A stretch of DNA of 64,000 bases from Lineus longissimus (GCF_910592395.1 NC_088318.1:17484349-17548348), one strand, 5' to 3'; numbered from the stretch's first letter, positions 1 to 13,518 are shown. A program made the numbers and translations. The notes: generated by a model not told the origin, from the letters alone.

Positions 1-3000
1 TGAGCAGACGTATGGACAACACCATCCCACAACACAGTCAGCAGTAACTCATGATAGCTGGGGTTGTTACTGCAAAGAGACAAAGCATCAACCCATTGGT
101 GCCTGCCCCAATTTGACAATCTGTCCACGACTGTTAAACAAATCGATTTGAAATGGCAGCCTGAAATTTGTCAGTAATAGATTGTCCAAGACTGCAGCTT
201 TTGATTGAGCTGAGACAAATCATACCCCTGTGATGGATGAGACTGGCCTCCTTAGCCTTGGTTGGCAAATAGTCTGGGAGAAGGAAAACTCTCATTTAAA
301 CCCAGGGATATGTCACTCATTAGTCTTTGCAGGCAGGGAACTAAAACGGACAAACTCACCATATCTCTTTGAAGGCTGCTTTCAGGCTGTCTAGTGACGC
401 ATGGCACAGAGACAGCGTACACATCAGATCTTGTAGGAAAGTGGTAAGTTGTTTCCTGTCTTCTTCCTAGAATGAACAACAAATTCATGGTTGTTGTTAA
501 ACCTCGGGCCGAAGAGGTCACGGGGCAGATCAAATTTTATCTATCAGGATTGATCACTCAATGCAAATTTGTGTAAGAACAATCTGTTTACCTTGTTGAA
601 GGCCATGAGTACCCCGGATGAGAACACTGGTACGGCACATGACGTGAGGGGCGTCTTCCCACTAGCCACTCGCTCATCTGGAACAAAGATGAAGAGACAT
701 AGAGACAATAGAAGCAGCGTTGCAGTGAGCACAGCTTGAGGTCAATACGAAACCTTGGACACACTTCATGCCACAGAAACTGCAAGTCCACCAGACGTGA
801 GATTTTCCTCGCTTGACCTCTTGATATGCTAACAAAAGCATGTTTCTATGATACACAATTCTCATCCAACTCACCGAGCTGTTCTTCTGATACTGTAAGG
901 ACTTCAAGGAACTTAGGTTTGACCTGGAAAGTAAATCAAAGTACGATATCAGCAACTCAGAGAATGGATGGTTTCCCCCAAAGGAATAACACTGGGACTC
1001 ACTTTTTGAGGCCTTGCTCAGGTAATTTGTATTGAATGGCTTTTCTAATCTGGCTTAAACAAATCGCAACCGTATTCGCTCCAATTTGCAGGAGCAGAAT
1101 GACAGTTTTTTTCATAAGATTGGAAACTAGATTAACTCTTTGAGTGCTCGGATCCTTCTCACCTTGGTATCAGTGAACTGGCGACCAAACGTCCGACAAA
1201 ATATGATGAAGAAGCGGCTGAGACTGTGGACGACCTTTGCGTGCGACACATCGAGCTTGGAGGTGAGGTTTAAGAAGCGAGGTACCCTATAAATGACAAA
1301 TAAAATGAATGGAGGACTAAGCGAATGATTTTCTTACCCCTTTGGATCAGCCACTGTAATGTGTACACATTGTAATAAGATAACATCTTTAGACATATTA
1401 GCTATGATATCAGTGTAAACTTTACTCACAGATCATCAACCACCCACTTCAGAGGCGACCACATCTCAAACCATTCCTCAGCGATGATAGATTCATAAAT
1501 GAAGACTAGTTTTGTCAACTTCTCCGGATCTCCGACGATGACTGACAAATCTAACAGTGGGCAAGAAGGTTTCGGGAATCTTGACACTGGAAAAAAGAAA
1601 ACAATGTTAAAGAATCCCACAAATTTGGAAGAGATAATCACGACATTTCTGATAGATCCAAAAAGACTCATTAGCTGGATATTTCTAGTTCTGCTATGGA
1701 GAGTGAAGACTGCAAATTTGGCAAAGACAAAAGCATCAAACAAGAAGGTTTCTATTCGACGGTGTTGATTGCTGTGAGAACAGCCAATATGACTGAGAGC
1801 TCACCTTCAATTTCTGGAGCAACGACATCAGAGACCAACCTGCCGAGCAAGACATCATTCTCCAGTACCGCAGAGAAAAGCATGGGCAGTAGTTCCTGGG
1901 CATTCCTGACATACATGACAAACTTGCCATCGTCGATAGGGATGGACTTGCTCCCAGTTACAACCTGGGCAGATTTGGCTCCCTGGAAACAAGTGACAAG
2001 AATAGATTAGAGAAGCCATAATCCATACTTGCCAGTGAGGATAACAAGAATTGCCCTCTAGATCAAGATTATAGGAACTGTCAACACCAACTAACATCGC
2101 CATTCATCTGAAAGCTCTTTTATGAAAACTCTCCAAACCAAGGTGAACTTACTGCAAGGGATTCCTCAAACATGTCAATGAAATAAGCAAACAAGTCACT
2201 CTCCAGTCTCCCGATATCTCGTGCCCAGCACGCAAACGCTGGCAGCAGGACCTGTTGTGTGGCGATCACGACCTTCTCTGAACTATCTTCAAGGCCTTTC
2301 TTCAACAGCTCAAATCCCTGTAAAATAGACAAATTATTCAATCGTATGCAACTTTCTCCATCAAAAGGTTTGGCAAAGAATAAAGCTGGCTTGATCTATC
2401 ATGATTTAATCTGGGTATCGGTACCAGGTCTCCACAGAGGCACCCCGCGATACTGAGTATCTGCTCGGGTGTAGCGCATCAGATAAGTCTGACACAGGTG
2501 GAGAAGGCGGTCGCAGACAGAGGTTTGCACTTATTACCTTGGAGTATTTGTCCTCATCATCCATGAATGAGATAAGGAGGCCAAGACTGCGCACGACAGA
2601 CTCCCGGACCTCCTCTGTCTTGTCATCACACAGCATCTGTTGTAGCATGGAGAGTACCAACGAGCTACGGATTTCTTTCTGAAAAGAAAAGCACAACTTA
2701 GTCAAATTATTTTCTTCTTCTGTGTTTGCCTTTTTGAGTGTATGCTGCCTGCCACAATTAACCACTACTTACCGGCAGATAGGGGGCTAGGGCACCACAC
2801 GATTCAGACACCAGCAGTCGCCTCTCAGAGTATTTGTGACCGATCTGTTCCCAGCATTGTGGTAACAGTTCTTCCTCCACTCTTCGTGGGCCGACATGCT
2901 GGGCAAACGCCACACAGCCAGTCAGGATGATTTGACTGAAACACAATGTTACAGTATGAAACAATAAGCCCGGATCATATTCAAAAGCTCCTTGGGTAAC

Positions 3001-6000
3001 ACCAAATATTCTGGCATTCCATCTGTGTGCCAGGAAAGGATATTTTTTCCTGATTAAAGAGAAGTCAAAAGGAGCAGGTATGTTCTGATGAAAATAAAGG
3101 CCAACCTACCGTTGTTCGAAATCCGGTCTTTTGATTAAGTTGAAGAGAATATTGAGAAGATTGTCTCTTTCCTTTGGTTCAGGATGCAGACAGGCCGTTG
3201 CTAATATCAGCGGAATCAACTCCTCTCGTTTGGCAAGCAGCACATTTGGCACGATATGAGGCAAGCACCTTCCAAGCATGTTAACAACTTTCTCGCTGCT
3301 TGAATCCGTTATTGACGATACCTTAAGTCAATAGAAAAATTTCAATACTATTGGGACTTTATGTACATGCATAACTCATAGGATGACTTAAAGTCATTGA
3401 ATGACCTGGGATTTGATGCCAAAAAGAGAACAGCATTAAGGAGGCTTTACACCACGAGTACACCCCTTACGTATTGTCACTGTAACTAGATCCAAAAGTA
3501 TGTTCTTAAAGGCATCTTATTTGATCAAGAAATATAATCATTTGCTGACTTACCTCAGAAACTATTCGGTTCGTTTGGTCAATTTGAAACGTTATGTTTA
3601 GAAGAGCTGATTGGAAGGAATTGGACATATTTCTGTAAACAAAAGATTTTAAAATGACCATATACAGGAAGACTGACAATCAGACACATCATGATATGTA
3701 ACTATAAGCACCAAAAAACCGATTTCAGGAAATGGCGTATGGAGTATGTATTATAGTTTTACATAAGAACTGTATTTGTGCATAAGTCACTGTAAAATGA
3801 ATTGTAAAGCTGAGAAATGACATCCATGTCTATTCGAAAGTCCACATACCTTCTCACGGGGACCCACGAGTAATTTCCCGCTTTTATAGCTTCCTTGCCT
3901 TCATCAGATCGAGGCACCGGAGCTTCCATCCTTGAAGTCTCAGCAGAGGAACCGACCTCAACTTGCATTGAATCTGCCTCAATCGGCGTCAAATTCGCAG
4001 TCACATCCACTGCATCCTGGTCCAGATCGTGCTCTTTTCTGGATCCAGATATGTCTGCAGCAGCAGAATTATCTTGTCCGCGTTCATCATCTGTTTTATG
4101 TTTGACTGGACTGGCAAAAGGTGTTGAGGATGTGAGGACACCAGATGCAGAAGGCTGACTGAAGAAAAATTGAGGAAATAAATATTTATTGTAAAAATGC
4201 TAAGGTTAAGCCTTATACACATCACATTAGAAGACTTGTGAACCTCACAATTTATAACATTTTGACCACTGAGAACATATCAAACTATTTCTTTCAGAAT
4301 AGTGACCAATTGTATCAAAAACTAGACAGCCACCTTCCCTTTTTTAATAAAAATATCACAACGAATACAAACCTTTCCAGTGATTTGATCTTTTGTTTAA
4401 GAGTTTCGTTCTCAGCTGAGAGGTCTGAGAGGTTTTCTTCTGCAGCAGCTAATTTTGTTTCCTGTAATTCAATGATATTGTTGTGAGAAAGGTATCAACT
4501 GAAGAAATGGGAGAATTTCAACTCCAGTATGGCGAGGCAGACTGAAGGTGCTGTGATGACCGAAAGCAGGCGACACCAGTAGATGACACTCACCACTGAT
4601 GAGATACACGGACCAACAATGTTGCAGTTAATTTTAGATGCTTTGACAAAACTCAAACTTTGCTCAAACTCTAGAAGGTTCACCACACTCACCAATTCTT
4701 GGGTAAGAGCTTCCAATTCTGATTTCTTTTGTTCGAGTTCACTGTCCACAATCTCGACCTGACATTCACCATCCCGCACATCTTCACTTGGTGTGACGTG
4801 TTGATTGTAGTCACGGTACAGATGCAGCAGATCGGGAGGTTTTGGAATATTCAAACCAACATCATCCCAGTCTTCGAAGTCCTGAAGCAAGAGTGGAAAT
4901 ACCTACATAAGACCCATCTTTGCAGGTAGTGTTACATATATGAGAGTTTAGATGAGATATTACTCCAGGAATTTCAAACAGAAATCCTTTCAGAAATCTT
5001 CGAGTGGACTCTTACCTGATTTTCATTTTCCTCTGCAAAGGTGACACACGACAGCTTATAATCATTCAACAGCAAGTATTCATTGACTAAGAAGTTAAGC
5101 GCCCTCTTTTCATGAAGGCGAAGCGGCTCACCATCAGGGCTGAGATTCTCTGGCAGTCCTTCATTTCGCTCTGGACTAGATAGTTCGGTCTCTGAAATTA
5201 TTCAAGAATGCATTTCAGCGAAAAATGTTATCTCAGTTGGAGAAAAGAAACTCAGATAATTCAGATTGCGAGTGCAATATGATCAGAGGCTGCCAGCCAG
5301 CAATGGCCTGGGAAAGATACAGGAGACATCACCTGAGGAACACTTTACCTGCAGCTCTTGTTAATGTTGTCCGTAATGACTTGATGGTGTCCTGTGCTTT
5401 TCTCAATTCAAACTCCAACACTGAAATGAAAACGTGATCAATTTTACCAAGACAGGAAAATATTTTGGTCTAGTCAAGGATAGGATGTATGTAGACACAG
5501 TAGGGAGGTTGAGAACAGCAGCTGTAGAAACCAATGACCATGCTTAATCACAAGCCACTGTGGTGTATCGCCAATTTAACAAATCAAGATTCTTAAGCTG
5601 AATATATCATTGCACTAGTGCCTGGAGGCATCAGATCATAATAATAACCAAGGTAGGAAGCAAAAACAAAAACAAATTGTGAAGGAATTGAGGGAACACC
5701 AACCTGCAACCCTCTCATCAGTTTGCCGTTCACCATCGTCAGAGTAGCGAGCGAAATCTAGCGAGTCGAATGTTTGGCAACTTGATGTCCTTGCTGGAAG
5801 AGATAACAACAAAAAAACTATTTATGGGAATTAAAACTTTCTTCCGTAAGCATGATGTGTCAACTCTCAAAATGAAATGAAGTGCAGTGGGGTATGATAA
5901 GATAGTTCACGAATATGTTGTTTCTATGTTAGTTCTCATAGTCTCGCCTTCAGCGTGATGAAAGACACATGACATGGCCAAAAAGGGGGCGTGTCTCACT

Positions 6001-6419
6001 GTCTCTCATAAACGGACCATCACAAACAAACCTTCATCTCTCAAATCATTTCAAGGCTTTAGCATGGAAGGGGCCCAGGGCAAAATCAAAGGAACAGAGC
6101 GAATATTATGAAACTCACGTAAACCAGGCGATCCAACACAACCATCTGCTCTGGTCCGTTCAAAATTTGCGGGGTTGGAAAAGAAATCTCGGAGACGAGG
6201 CAGTTCTCTGCCGGTTTCAGTGAGTTCTGTATGCAACTCAAGAGCGGTCAAAATAAAGTGTTCCGCTAAAAGTTTTGAAGCGACAGTATCAATGGTTATG
6301 TCCTCCGTCTCCGGGGTCAAATGCCTGGCCGGGGAAATCGGTGTTTCGTCCTCCACAACGAATTCATTTTCGACATTTTCCACCAAATCTTCCAAAAATG
6401 GGTTCGTGTTATCCGCCAT
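1..6419 (-). CDS. RELCH: RELCH (LisH and HEAT repeat-containing, RAB11-binding protein), 3' end outside window
   Basis: Exons on the minus strand, first to last: 6119-6419, 5704-5793, 5349-5420, 5016-5191, 4693-4881, 4373-4461, 3850-4158, 3554-3632, 3110-3321, 2773-2935, 2538-2678, 2153-2317, 1805-1982, 1430-1586, 1163-1286, 875-923, 592-677, 360-466 and 1-70 (cut by the edge). All borders are GT-AG and the phases join into about 919 residues; the human protein has roughly 1200, so about a quarter is missing. The N-terminal exon holds a LisH segment (LLAEHFILTALELHTELTET). Exons 2-6 give SFDSLDFARYSDDG-like and coiled-coil text (here TFDSLDFARYSDDG), and DWDDVGLNIPKPPDLLHLYRD. From exon 9 onward come HEAT-type helices, for example LLAKREELIPLILATACLHP and FCRTFGRQFTDTK. 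Known for the family: RELCH binds RAB11 and OSBP on recycling endosomes and promotes cholesterol transfer to the trans-Golgi. Exon 7 carries a Ser/Asp-rich linker that is poorly conserved. Confidence 0.95.
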
Positions 6420-6429
6420 TTTGATCAGA

Positions 6430-6437
6430 TCATGTGA
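6430..6437. promoter_or_regulatory. TCATGTGA E-box just upstream of RELCH start
   Basis: The octamer lies 10 bases upstream of the RELCH ATG (6417-6419, minus strand). It is the M-box/USF/MiT-TFE type core. The same octamer lies at 60587-60594, 25 bases upstream of the ZTRAF1 ATG. Function is inferred only from motif and position. Confidence 0.3.
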
Positions 6438-7020
6438 CCTAGATCGTCGTTTCGTTGTTTTCTATGTCAAAATTATTGTGATTCCAAACATACCGCCATT
6501 CTCACCTCTGATATCTTGTCTCGACATGCAAGAACGCTTAGTTTTTCAAAAGATTCAACGTAGCTCTCATCAAATGCATGGGGATATATTTAACCCTTAA
6601 AAAATTGATGTATTTTTATGCAGATGGTGAACCACCATCTCGTGAAGACGATCCTTGCTAACCACCAAGGTTGCACAACCTCCTCAGGTGTTGTTGGCTG
6701 GAAACTTCCAAATGGCATCTTTTGTATTGTTGAAAAGCCAGTCCCAATATCTGTAGCCAAGCACCATTATCTTTAGTCCTGACATATCTGCTTGTGCACT
6801 TGTCTCTCAGGACACCTAATTATGCTCTGTACTTTTGCTAAAATGGGAGGTGGAAGCTCTAGTGAACTCACGCAACTGTTTGACATGGGGGAGCCCACAA
6901 ACCCCTGTCCTTTCGACATGTTTTAGCCAGTGCATTGGGGTAATACGTATTAATGCCACAATCGGCATTTCAAGATGAATAACAAAGAAGAGATATCATT
7001 CGAAAGTATTCTAGAAAACC
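6438..7020. other. Intergenic spacer between RELCH 5' end and transporter 3' end
   Basis: This stretch holds the presumed RELCH promoter and 5' UTR at its left end and no supported coding region. It is AT-rich with no clear repeat structure. The reading frame at 6175-6600 on the plus strand is the antisense shadow of RELCH exon 1. Confidence 0.6.
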
Positions 7021-7026
7021 TTTATT
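7021..7026 (-). terminator. Probable poly(A) signal of the SLC7A-like transporter
   Basis: TTTATT on the plus strand is AATAAA on the minus strand, 329 bases after the stop codon at 7355-7357. That would make a 3' UTR of about 350 bases covering 7005-7354. Motif and position only. Confidence 0.45.
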
Positions 7027-7354
7027 ATATCAAGAGTCCATACAAACAAAGACATTAACCTTCTTTATAACCATACAAAATGCAAAAACAACAATACTAA
7101 CAAAAAAAGGACGGAAAGCAAAAATTAATACATAATCACTTCTGTCCTAAGCCCAGAAAGGGTAATTTTCCAAAAATATTTTCCTTTTTTATGGCTTTTT
7201 CCAAAATGATTGTGACAGTGAAGGAGTAGCACTGACTGTCACTTCGATGCCACTTTGTGACGCAACAGAAAAACGTACTTGCACATTCTACAAACTGTTA
7301 CACTTCCATAGGAAGATATCACAGCCTATTTTTCCTCAACAACTTGATGATGAT

Positions 7355-10300
7355 TCAAGAATCCTTGACGTAATCTGTTGGCACAACACTCAGCATTATC
7401 TGCAGCACCTTGGTTATTTTATCTGAAAAAATGGTACAATATATGAATGTACAGTCCTCACGCAACTGACACAAATGTAGAATGGCCCTACAAGTATGGT
7501 AGAAATTTGAATGGCCAACACAGTTTGTTCAAAATTTGAAATTTGTATTAACATGTAGATGTAGTTGTGTTGAGGAAATCCTTTTGCTCTTCTTTGGACA
7601 TTAAGGGTAAGGTCAGACATGGATTTCACCATGAAAATGAATGTTACCCACAAGCTTGCCCGAAGGTGGAAGTTAAATGAAATGTACAGCGATTGGTATG
7701 GACTCATTGCTGTGGATATCCCAAACAATAGGGCACACTAACAAAGGCACTTGTAACCCTCTATCATACCAAGCGATGTACATTTCAAAGAGCCTAAATT
7801 TGAGGGCAGCTTGGGGGTAATGTTGATTGTAAACGCCTTCAGCGTCGAACCACGTAGATCTCCGTGGCCCAAATCCCCACTCCCCTTTGAGCTGGTTATC
7901 GGACTCGCATGGACTTTATGAAAGAACTACGCCATCGCCATCTTCAGGGCAAGGCAGGAACTGAAACGACCAAAAGAACTACGCCATCGCCATCTTCAGG
8001 GCAAGGTAGGAACTGAAAAGACCAAACGTCTTTTCAGTTCCTACCTTTCCCTGAAGATGGCGATGGCGTAGTTCTTTCATGAAGTCCATGAGACTCCGAT
8101 AACCAGCTCAAAGAGGGGGGAATTTGGGCAACATAGATCTACGTGGTTCGGCGCTGAAGGTGTTAAGCCCCATTTCATGTATTCTTACAATAACCAGCCA
8201 CAATGCATTCTGTGGTCCATTGCCTATGACTGGGTATACTCACCAACTTTGGGAATCCTGACCTTCTTGTAGACGAATGGGATATAGAGAAATACTCCGC
8301 TTACGGTGAAGAGGAATGAGTAGAGGAACCCCAGGTGTGGGTTGTGCAGGATCGGCAAGAATACGAGGCACACTGCGATAATCAGAAACAAGATCGGGAT
8401 GACCAGGGGTACCTAGAAAAGAAAGCAAGAACTAGAGTGGTTCATCATAGATCCTTTCATGTAGAGGCAGTGCTCTGTAAGGAAATAACTGAGCTGCAGT
8501 GGAGAAAAGAACACATCAACTTCTCTTACCTTATATGATCGGTGATCGTCCACTGTGTGTCTGCGTAATATGAGCAACGACACCATGGTCAGACCATAAA
8601 ACGCCCACGTCAAGAAACTCAGACAATCGATCAGAGTGTAGATATCGCCAATGATTAAATAGATCAGGGCTAGAAATGCCTGAAATAGAAATGGAATTAA
8701 TGAATTAGAATTGAAATTAACCTCCCCAGGCAGTTGTAGCAACGAAAGTAAAATGTCTAAATTGCAGCTTTCAGTTGCAAGGGTTAGAACAAACTTTGTG
8801 TAGATCTGGACCTTTAGGTGAGACTGTATTATTCTTCATTATGTAAGTGTTGCGGCTGATATAAAGAATTAATAAAGACAAGTCTTTGTGTGCCTTTGTG
8901 TAGGAATCCCATAACTTACATTCCACAATAGAGAGGGAATTGGTGTTCGGTATTCCACATGAATCATCTCCATAATGCTCGGAAGGAAACTATCTCGTGC
9001 TGCAGCGAATGAGAGTCTGAAAGAAACATGTATTGTTGAGATCATCATCAGTCATAACTGCAAACCTTTTGCTTATCTTTAATGACTGTTCAACATGTCT
9101 TCAGACAGTATGTTTCCAGCAGGTGACACATCCTTATATGGGAGCTTTCCCTTGTCTTCTTTGACAGCTATACATGGAGCAAGCCCAGTCTTTAGACAGC
9201 ATTGAATAGAAATCATCAGAAGGATCCCGCTCACCTGCCTCCAGTAAAACACGACCCATTGGCAGCGCCCAACGCTGACAGACACACAGCGATAGGGATA
9301 ACAACACTGGCTGGACCTAGCACATACTTGGCCCAAGACTAAAACGAGAGAAAATATTGAGAAGTTTGTAGCTTTGTTCATTAGCATCAACCACTCGATG
9401 GGCTTACATGTACTGGGTAAGATATAAGGATGGGAGTGCCAAAGTTATCACCAAAGAAATTTGTGAATTTCCAATTCCTGAGGGCACCTACATGACCTGT
9501 TTCATCCCTTGTGTATGTGAGGGCAAGTGTGACCCTGCAATGGGGTCTATAAAGTTTCAGGCAGTTCTTCAGGGCGATCTTACTTTCTAATCATGCCTGG
9601 GTGGGAGAGGTCTAGTTTATGCATGTCAGTTCTGATGGGTAAATATTTCAAGATGTACGCACCACGGCGACAGCATCTGTTGCTAAGAACTCTTCCTTGG
9701 ACAGAACCGTGAAGTACGACACGTTGGTGAAGACGTAACAGAACATGACCAGGGTGATTGAGATCATGATAGCAAGCGGCAGATTCCTGAAAAGAACGAA
9801 AAGTTACAGTCTTACAGAAAAATAACGGTAAATGATCGATGGACAATTTTGTAAATATATCATACTCTGCCATCCGTTTGACTTGGAGGTCTCAGTTTTC
9901 CAGTTAAAATCCCAGGATCACCATCAAAAGCTACTTGTTGAACTCAGAACCTGAATGACAAGTTTGTCAGGTGCCAAGGGGATCTCGTCCTCACCTGATT
10001 TCAGAAACATCAAGGAAATTTCTCATGATCTTGGAAAAAATTATTTGAATTACATCACAAAATTTTGAATAGTGTATGCCAGGTGACTCTTGCGCATTGT
10101 CTGATACTACTGTCAGTCAGCCAGCTAGTACTTGTAGCTTTGGGGTTAGTGCCTTGAATTGGTTGGGTTAAAACCGAGAAATGGCAGAAATTTGTTACAT
10201 ACTACAATATTTTTAACTAGCGTGATTAAAGTGAAAATCTTTATACAAAATTTACATATTTTAACTTCGTATCCTTACAAGGCTATGCTAATCAGTTACG

Positions 10301-13300
10301 TACATGTAAGGTTATTTTGTAAATTCAGTCTTTTGAGGAGTATACATTACAACAGTTATCAAATGATAGGTTTTATTCCTTATTTTTTGAGAGGAAAACA
10401 AAATGTTTATTAACTTCTAATTTTAAAAATGTAAGATGTTAATACCAGTTATCAATAACACTTCACCAGATTGACAGTCATGATGACAAGATTCCTGAAA
10501 AGGAGGCAGAAGGATTCAGATCACGATTACGAACTCACAGTCTAAGATCAAAATATGATGCAATTGACACAATAAGACCATCTGTTTTAATCTGATTTGA
10601 CCTCTGAAGTTCCGATTTAACCATGATTTTTGGCATAAGCGCGGCTTTGTCTAGAGTTAGAAAGACACGTGGCTGGGCATTTGCAGTATCAATGGTGAAC
10701 TAGCTTGACACCTAATGTGAACACTCAACAAGAATTCGATCATATTAGTTGGAAGTGTCAAGGTTCTTGGTTGAAACAAGCCTTACCTCTTGGGATTTTT
10801 AATTTCTTCAGTGACAAAGTTCAGGTTATTCCTGGAACAGACAAAAAGATCAGTACAGTACAAGAGGCATTTGAACCTTTACATAGTAATTATAAACAAC
10901 AATGCAGAGTTCAAACAACAATGCACAGAGTACATACTGCATATAAACAGTGAGACTTCGAAAGTCCAGGTTTTTGAATATTTATCGAATGTCAGACCCG
11001 GTAAATCAATGCTGGCGAGCATACACTCTATAATGACCTCTCCCACAGAAACACTTCTTCTAGATTAATCTTACCATCCGTCATAGGCAAACAGCCCTGA
11101 GTAACATGCAATGGCAATCATGGATGGGCTGGTAGTTGTACCATCAAACCCAGCACCCAGGTGCGTCATACTCCCTGAGGAATAAAATGAGAAGGTGATG
11201 ATATCAACCAACACAAACTAATGACCAGGCCAACGCAAGCAGAGACGAAATCACGGCATCAAACTGTTCTGATTCTGACCATGCATGAGGAGAATGGTCA
11301 AGATATTCAGAAGATGAACAGACCCCCCAGTCACAATTCACCAGCAAAATTTCTGGTGATCTTTAGTAGACTTTTGGCAGTCACGTACCATATGAGAGCT
11401 TGACGACGCCTCCTATTATGATTGACACCAACGCAAGGACTTTGGCTACCATGAAGAAATTCTGAAGTTTTGTGGCAAGCTTCACACTGAAGGAATTCCA
11501 TGCTGTGACGAGTACTGAAGATAGACATCAAGAAAGTTAAACACAGCATGTAGTTTTGCAGGGCTTCCACTAGGATTTTGTCTCAGTGGGACGGTCCTAC
11601 TCTTGGGTCTACTGTACCCCCAGTGATATGGCCAGCTTAACCTGCCAGTCATTGAGGTTTTTCTTTACGGCTACATCCTTTCGATTGGGGATTGTGAATT
11701 TTAACCCAAGCAGTGTTACATGTTGGCCTGCTTTACGGCTACATCCTTTCGATTGGGGATTGTGAATTTTAACCCAAGCAGTGTTACATGTTGACCTGGA
11801 GCTGTTCATCGTGACTCAAGTTACATTGTAGGCACAGCAAAACAATTTTTGATTTATGATATATTTCTTTTTAATAACTTACATTCTATGGCATAACAAT
11901 ACATTGTAAAGAATTATTTGGCTCAACCTCTTATGAAATATGACAATGTTGTCTAAAAAGTGTGAATCGGGTCAAATTGTACCAAATCTAATGGTATATT
12001 GAATACAATAACAATAGCCCTAGGAATTTATCAACACCAAGCTATACCACTGTTTGGCACAATACCAATTCTGTTTTATTCAATGCATTGTTTGTTGGTG
12101 ATTGTTGATGCCTTTTGTTATAATAGAAGCAGTGCTTTGGATTAGGCCATTTTGTTGCAATCACAATCTTTTCATTGTTATCAACTAACTCACCTATGAA
12201 AACAGCTGCCAATATTTTGATGGCAATCAGTGGTGGGTTACAAGAGCCAAAGAATGGCTGTATGGAGTATGTTGCAATGGCTAGGCAGATTACAGCCAGG
12301 GACGTTGGTTTGTTCACCATCACGGTACACCACACATAAAGGTATGCAGGGAGAGGACCACAGAATTTCCCATATCTCGAAAATGCCGCTAAGAAGTAGG
12401 CATATTCTCCACCGCTCTTTGGGATAAGCGTTCCAAGTTCAGAATAGGAAAAGGCACCTGAAGTGACAGTTAAACCATATGATGAATCTAAAACACTTTA
12501 GTTACAATGTTTCATTTTCTGTATTAGCCTTGTTTTGACCACAGAGGTTTTGGCGAGACAACCATCTCTCTGGCTGTATAAAATGTGTCAAGAGCAGATT
12601 CTTGGTGGATTATGCCTAAGAGTAAGAATAAGTTGAAAGTGCTCGGTCCGAGCTGCGATTTTGCCCAAAACCTTGTCTGCTGCCTCAGTTTTGGCCTAGA
12701 TTCTAGCACCATCAGACCAGAAGTCAAACCTGTGAACTGTTTACAATCACTTACCTAACATTGATATGACACCACACGCAACCCAGATGATGAGACTAGC
12801 TGCGATCGAACCAGAATTCCTCAGGACACCCTTTGGCGATATAAAAATACCAGAACCTGAAAAATCATCAAGAAATCTATAACCAGCTTAGGAGTGCTAA
12901 ACCACAAACGCTTCCCATCTTGACCTGTAATGTTTGAATACAACAGCCAATGCATTTATAGGTATTGACATTATGACAAGGATAAGTCTTCCTGAAAAGG
13001 GAAATTTGTTAAACCCAGCGTCAAGTGTCATTTTTGAGCTTTCGGTTCTGCATTTTGTTATCTGCTGATAGGAGCGATAATGTATCAAGAGATTTGCTGA
13101 GTCACTCTGACGATGATGATCGATTCATTGCCAGAGTCAAGGAATTCACTGCAAGTTACTTCTTTCCCACTGCGAAATTTCAATTAAAATTTGCCTCCTC
13201 TGAGATTTAGGGACAGGTTCTCCGATGTTCTTCATTCACAATGTGTGGCAAGGTGACAATGACATATACGAATGCACTGAATCCACAAGGTTCAATTTTG

Positions 13301-13511
13301 AGACTCAAATAAAAGGAAGTTGAAACCTACCGATCATAGTCCCACCCACAAGAGATATGCCGCCCATCAGGCTTACATTCCGCCTCATGTGCACACCCTT
13401 CACCGACACTGTGTCACTACCATCATCTTCAATCGATTTCTCCTTCCCCATCATTCTGCCCTTTAAGCGCCGTAGAGGACTGGAGCTCTTCTTTTCATCG
13501 CCCTCAACCAT
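7355..13511 (-). CDS. SLC7A9-like: b(0,+)-type amino acid transporter light chain (SLC7A9-like)
   Basis: Twelve coding exons, first to last: 13331-13511, 12755-12856, 12194-12457, 11389-11514, 11075-11174, 10787-10831, 9663-9786, 9235-9338, 8920-9016, 8530-8679, 8244-8412, 7355-7422. They join in phase to 509 residues, near the 487 of human SLC7A9. Visible family signatures: [20 protein letters not shown] (TM1 substrate loop), [39 protein letters not shown] (TM6 region), [20 protein letters not shown] and the SVVPTDY tail matching the VVP motif of SLC7A9. A cysteine in PFFGSCNPP sits where HAT light chains form a disulfide with their SLC3 heavy chain. Known role: obligatory exchange of cationic and neutral amino acids at the plasma membrane. 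The ATG is 8 bases inside exon 1 after a CAG acceptor, so an upstream non-coding exon is expected. SLC7A5-8 relatives are alternatives, but b(0,+) fits best. Confidence 0.93.
7830..8166. mobile_element. Foldback MITE, TTAA-flanked (piggyBac-like), copy 1
   Basis: It lies in the last intron of the transporter. The ends are inverted copies of a GCGCCGAACCACGTAGATC-type sequence. The inner part is a long inverted repeat whose arm (GAACTACGCCATCGCCATCT and onward) is tandemly doubled at about 7925 and 7974. The right end abuts TTAA (8163-8166); the left TTAA is degenerate (TGTAAA). A second copy is at 35122-35400. No coding capacity is seen. Confidence 0.8.
10450..10494 (-). pseudogene. Possible decayed duplicate of transporter exon 7
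   Basis: Inside the intron between exons 6 and 7 the minus strand reads a polypyrimidine tract, CAG, then GAATCTTG...CATCATGAC...CTGGTGAAGTGTTA. This resembles the start of real exon 7 (9786 downward: GAATCTGCCG...CATGATC...CTGGTCATGTTCTGTTA) with small gaps. The retained splice acceptor and matching order suggest an exon duplication that decayed. Chance similarity over about 45 bases is possible. Confidence 0.35.
11663..11798. repeat. 68-bp tandem duplication (2 copies)
   Basis: Copies at 11663-11730 and 11731-11798 begin CTTTACGGCTACATCC and differ at one base near the end (GGCCTG versus GACCTG). It is intronic in the transporter. Near identity points to a recent event. Confidence 0.9.
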
Positions 13512-13518
13512 GCTGAGC

